From contig JAQGMQ010000908.1 in NCBI GenBank assembly GCA_028292305.1, forward strand, positions 1 to 8,587: a stretch of DNA of 8,587 bases, given 5' to 3'. The notes beneath the pieces were generated by a model. It did no database searches and had not been told where the DNA came from. It saw nothing but the letters and a program-made list of their open reading frames with translations. Made by a program: the position numbers and the translations under genes. Positions 5,749 to 8,587 of the stretch are shown here, in pieces (position 1 is the first letter of the stretch; each line of letters starts with the position of its first letter). Source of the DNA: Rhodoferax sp. Lineage in GTDB: Bacteria; Pseudomonadota; Gammaproteobacteria; Burkholderiales; Burkholderiaceae_C.

Positions 5749-7989
5749 ATGGGACAACTCGTCGCCCGCAAAAACGATCCTTGGGAGCAGCGCGCCGCCG
5801 CCCCGCACGAGGAAGAGCGCGAAGAGCTCGACATCGCCGCCATCGCCAGCGCCTTGTATTCCTACAAATGGCTGATCCTGTGCATCGTCGCAATGGTGGT
5901 CGGCCTGGCCGCTTTGTTCGTGTCCACCGCCACGCCGATCTACCGCGCCGACGCGCTGATCCAGGTCGACACCAAGAGCAAGCCCGGCATCTCGGCGCTG
6001 AAGGAGCTGCAGCCATTACTGGGCGATTCGACCTCGGTCGGGGCTGAGCTGGAAATCCTGACGTCGCGGCTGATCCTCGGTCGTGCCGTGACTCAGACGG
6101 GTCTGGACATCAACGTGCAGCCGCGCCGCTTTCCGGTGATCGGCAACATGGTTGCGCGCCGGCACGAGGGCGACGGTCTGCGCGAGCCGCTGTTTGGCCT
6201 CTCACGTTATGCCTGGGGTGGTGAGCGCATTGAAGTCGGCAAGCTCGACGTCAGCGCCGACCGCCTCGACGAGCCGCTGACCCTGGTCGCCGATGGTGCG
6301 GCAGGATATGCGGTGCTCAATGCGACCAAGCAGAAATTGTTCGAAGGCAAGATCGGTCAGGATGCCGGCGTGCCGGGCATCAGCTTGCGCATCGACACGC
6401 TGAAGGCCGGTGCGGGCACCGAGTTCACCCTGGTGCGCAGCTCGGTTGAAGAAGCCATCAGCCAGCTGCGCGCCAGCTTCTCCGCGAAAGAGCGGACCAA
6501 GCAGTCCGGCATCATCGAAATCACGCTGATGGGACCCAACCGCAAGACGCTGCAGACGGTGCTGAACGAGATCGTCGGCAACTACTACGACCAGAACCTC
6601 ACGCGCCGCGCCACCGAAGCCGAAAACCAGCTGCAGTTCCTGGAGTCGCAGTTGCCTGCGCTGAAAGCCCAGCTTGACAGCGCCGAGTCGGCCTACAACG
6701 CCTACCGGCAAAGCCGCGGCTCGGTCGACATCGCGCTCGAAACCGAAGGCGTGTTGAAGTCGATGGTCGAGGTGGACACCGAGATCGCCAAGCTGAAGCA
6801 GGAACGCGAAGAGTTGCGCCAGGGCTTCACGCCGCTCCACCCGCGCGTCATTGCGCTAGACGCCAAGCTCAAGCTGCTGACCGACCGCAGCGCCGGCTTC
6901 GGCAAAGGCGTGGCCGCCTTGCCCACCACGCAGCAGAACGCGCTGCGCCTGAAGCGCGACGTGGACGTATCCAACACCTTGTACCTGGGGCTGCTGTCCA
7001 CCGCGCAGCAACTGCGCATCACCAAGGCTGGCACAGTGGGCGAGGTGCGGGTCATCGACAACGCCACCGTTTCACGCCTGCCGGTCGAGCCCAAGGGTCG
7101 CCTGTTGATGACTGTCGCCGCCCTGGGCAGCCTGGTGCTGAGCATGGCCATCGTGTGGCTGCTGCGGGCCTTCCGTGTCACGGTGGAAGACCCCGAGACC
7201 ATCGAGCGCCGGCTGGCGCTGCCGGTGTTCGCCACCATTCCGTTCAGCAAGCAGGAACAGACGCTGGCGCTCAAGATGCGCAAGTCGAAGGACGGCTTCC
7301 GCGGCGAGCTGCTGGCCAACCTGAAGCCCGACGACGACGCCATCGAAGGCCTGCGCAGCCTGCGCACCACGCTGCACTTCGCGTTGGCCGACGTGGCTAC
7401 CAAATCCATCCTGGTCACCGGCCCGAGCCAGAGCGTGGGAAAGAGCTTCGTCGCCAAGAACCTGGCCGCGGTGCTGGCCCAGTCGGGCAAGCGGGTGGTG
7501 CTGGTGGACGCCGACCTGCGGCGTGGCCACATCCACGACGAGTTCGGCATGCGCCGACGCGGCGGTGTGTCCGAATACGTGACCGGCAGCATTGACCTGG
7601 CCGAGGCCATCCGCCCCACCGAGTTCAGGAACCTGAGCGTGGTGACCACCGGACGCCTGCCCACCAACCCGGCAGACCAGCTGACGCATCCGCGTTTCGG
7701 CGAGTTGCTGGCGCGGCTTGAAGAACGCTTCGACATGATCATCATCGACGCGCCGCCGGTGCTGGCGGTGACCGACGCCGCCATCATCGGCCGGCATGCC
7801 GGCGCCACCTTGCTGGTGGCCCGTGCTGGGCGCCATCCGCTGCGCGAGCTGGAGCAGGCCGTGCGGCAGGTGCAGCAGGCCGGCGTGTCCATCGACGGCG
7901 TAGTCTTCAACGGCTTCGATGTGGACCGCTACCGTTATGGCTACGGAAAACGCATGGTGCAGTACGCCTACACCAGCAAGAGCACCTGA
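5749..7989 (+). CDS. wzc: Polysaccharide chain-length regulator and tyrosine autokinase (Wzc type)
   Basis: An inner-membrane protein that controls polymer length and export through cycles of autophosphorylation on tyrosine, contacting the Wza channel through its periplasmic part. Domains: Wzz-type N-terminus with first membrane helix about 41-60 and the following IYRADALIQVD; a long periplasmic region with coiled-coil-like helices about 285-380; a GNVR-type segment with PTTQQNALRLKRD (392-404); PVEPKGR then a second membrane helix about 452-473; and a cytoplasmic BY-kinase domain. The kinase shows Walker A GPSQSVGKS (558-566), Walker A' VVLVDADLRRG (583-593) and Walker B MIIIDAPP (663-670). 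The C-terminal tail carries five tyrosines (728, 730, 732, 739, 741), the expected autophosphorylation cluster. The length of 746 is typical for the fused, proteobacterial form. The start at 5749 lies five bases after wza without a strong ribosome-binding site, pointing to translational coupling. No Wzb-type phosphatase gene separates the two, unlike in E. coli. Confidence 0.96.
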   Translation: MGQLVARKNDPWEQRAAAPHEEEREELDIAAIASALYSYKWLILCIVAMVVGLAALFVSTATPIYRADALIQVDTKSKPGISALKELQPLLGDSTSVGAELEILTSRLILGRAVTQTGLDINVQPRRFPVIGNMVARRHEGDGLREPLFGLSRYAWGGERIEVGKLDVSADRLDEPLTLVADGAAGYAVLNATKQKLFEGKIGQDAGVPGISLRIDTLKAGAGTEFTLVRSSVEEAISQLRASFSAKERTKQSGIIEITLMGPNRKTLQTVLNEIVGNYYDQNLTRRATEAENQLQFLESQLPALKAQLDSAESAYNAYRQSRGSVDIALETEGVLKSMVEVDTEIAKLKQEREELRQGFTPLHPRVIALDAKLKLLTDRSAGFGKGVAALPTTQQNALRLKRDVDVSNTLYLGLLSTAQQLRITKAGTVGEVRVIDNATVSRLPVEPKGRLLMTVAALGSLVLSMAIVWLLRAFRVTVEDPETIERRLALPVFATIPFSKQEQTLALKMRKSKDGFRGELLANLKPDDDAIEGLRSLRTTLHFALADVATKSILVTGPSQSVGKSFVAKNLAAVLAQSGKRVVLVDADLRRGHIHDEFGMRRRGGVSEYVTGSIDLAEAIRPTEFRNLSVVTTGRLPTNPADQLTHPRFGELLARLEERFDMIIIDAPPVLAVTDAAIIGRHAGATLLVARAGRHPLRELEQAVRQVQQAGVSIDGVVFNGFDVDRYRYGYGKRMVQYAYTSKST

Positions 7990-7999
7990 GCCTGGACTC

Positions 8000-8587
8000 A
8001 TGCAAACCCACAGCCCTGCCTTGTCCCCGCAGAAGAGCAACTTGCCGCCAGCCGCCGCATCGGTTGAACGGGCGCAGCGCCGCATCGGCCCCGTAGACAT
8101 GGAGGTCACCACCCGCGCCGACGCGGTGCGCGACATCCTGCACGCCGTGCGCCAGCGGCAGCCCCGTGTGTTCGCGTTCTGCAACATGCACACCTTCAAC
8201 GTGGCACGCCGCTCGCCCGAGGTCGCGGCGGCGCTCGGCCTGGCCACCGTCTACAACGACGGCATCGGCATCGACATCGCCAGCCGCATCCTGCATGGCA
8301 CGTCGTTCCCTGAAAACCTGAACGGCACCGACCTGACCCCGGCGCTGTTGACCGCGTTCGACCGGCCAGTGGCCGTGTATGTGTTGGGTGGGTTGCCCGG
8401 CGTTGCAGTGCAGGCCGGCGCAGCGTTGGCCGCGCGGTTCAGCAACGTGCGCATCGTCGGCACGCACGACGGCTACTTCAGCGCTGCCGACAACAACCGC
8501 ATCGCCGACGCCATCCGCCAGGCCCACACCGAGCTGGTACTGGTGGGCATGGGCAATCCGCGGCAGGAATTGTGGGCCGCCGACATG
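8000..8587 (+). CDS. WecG/TagA/CpsF-family glycosyltransferase, cut by the window end
   Basis: Only the first 196 codons are present; the frame is open at the right edge. The family (GT26) transfers an N-acetylmannosamine-type or related sugar from a UDP donor onto a lipid-linked intermediate at the inner face of the membrane. Visible family landmarks are CNMHTFNVAR (61-70), YNDGIGIDIASRILHG (85-100) with the conserved Asp at 87, LNGTDLTP (107-114), VYVLGG (126-131), GTHDGYF (154-160) and VGMGNPRQELW (182-192). About 50-60 residues are expected to be missing. The first 27 residues are Pro/Ala-rich and precede the conserved domain, which begins near RIGPVDMEV; a downstream start at Met34 would cut into that domain, so 8000 is preferred. 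It begins ten bases after the wzc stop and belongs to the same operon, probably adding a sugar to the repeat unit begun by the WcaJ-type enzyme. The exact donor and acceptor cannot be read. Confidence 0.93.
   Translation, partial: MQTHSPALSPQKSNLPPAAASVERAQRRIGPVDMEVTTRADAVRDILHAVRQRQPRVFAFCNMHTFNVARRSPEVAAALGLATVYNDGIGIDIASRILHGTSFPENLNGTDLTPALLTAFDRPVAVYVLGGLPGVAVQAGAALAARFSNVRIVGTHDGYFSAADNNRIADAIRQAHTELVLVGMGNPRQELWAADM

Noticed and set aside
6702..8247. Two long minus-strand open frames (402 and 391 codons) opposite wzc and the glycosyltransferase
   Set aside because: Their translations are low-complexity, rich in Ser/Arg/Thr or His/Gln/Ala, and they overlap each other and the well-supported Walker-motif gene on the other strand.

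Overview
The window is high-GC bacterial DNA with tightly packed genes. Gene content and protein style suggest a betaproteobacterium, probably Burkholderiales (Comamonadaceae-like); this is an inference from pattern recognition, not a database match. It covers the edge of an exopolysaccharide/capsule biosynthesis locus and the unrelated chromosomal genes beside it. There are no RNA genes, CRISPR arrays, insertion sequences or integrases that I can support.

Left part (1-2177): a short gene-free edge with several small inverted repeats is followed by an AraC-type regulator on the minus strand. A short divergent promoter region separates it from a plus-strand NAD(P)-dependent epimerase-like gene of the short-chain dehydrogenase superfamily. 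The epimerase gene is split by a one-base frameshift near position 1380. The regulator and the broken gene look like a regulator-target pair that is not part of the polysaccharide system.

Middle part (2252-4450): a minus-strand phosphoglycosyl transferase of the WcaJ type, which starts glycan assembly on undecaprenyl phosphate, points away from the rest of the locus. It is divided from it by an AT-rich intergenic region (3689-3921) containing two adjacent perfect palindromes and a candidate minus-strand promoter. A small gene for a 135-residue exported protein follows. It has an N-terminal signal peptide and a C-terminal hydrophobic segment ending in Arg-Arg, a layout reminiscent of exosortase substrates but without a recognised motif. 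A possible terminator and a second short intergenic region with an 11-base palindrome precede the main operon.

Right part (4451-8587): a compact plus-strand operon encodes a Wza-type outer-membrane polysaccharide export lipoprotein, a Wzc-type chain-length regulator and tyrosine autokinase, and a WecG/TagA/CpsF-family glycosyltransferase that runs off the window. Gaps are only 5 and 10 bases. Together with the WcaJ-type enzyme these fit a Wzx/Wzy-dependent pathway: the initiating sugar phosphate is placed on the lipid carrier, glycosyltransferases extend it, and Wzc with Wza controls polymer length and export. No Wzb-type phosphatase lies between wza and wzc, and no flippase or polymerase is in view. 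The most unusual items are the small exported protein and the palindrome-bearing control region next to it.
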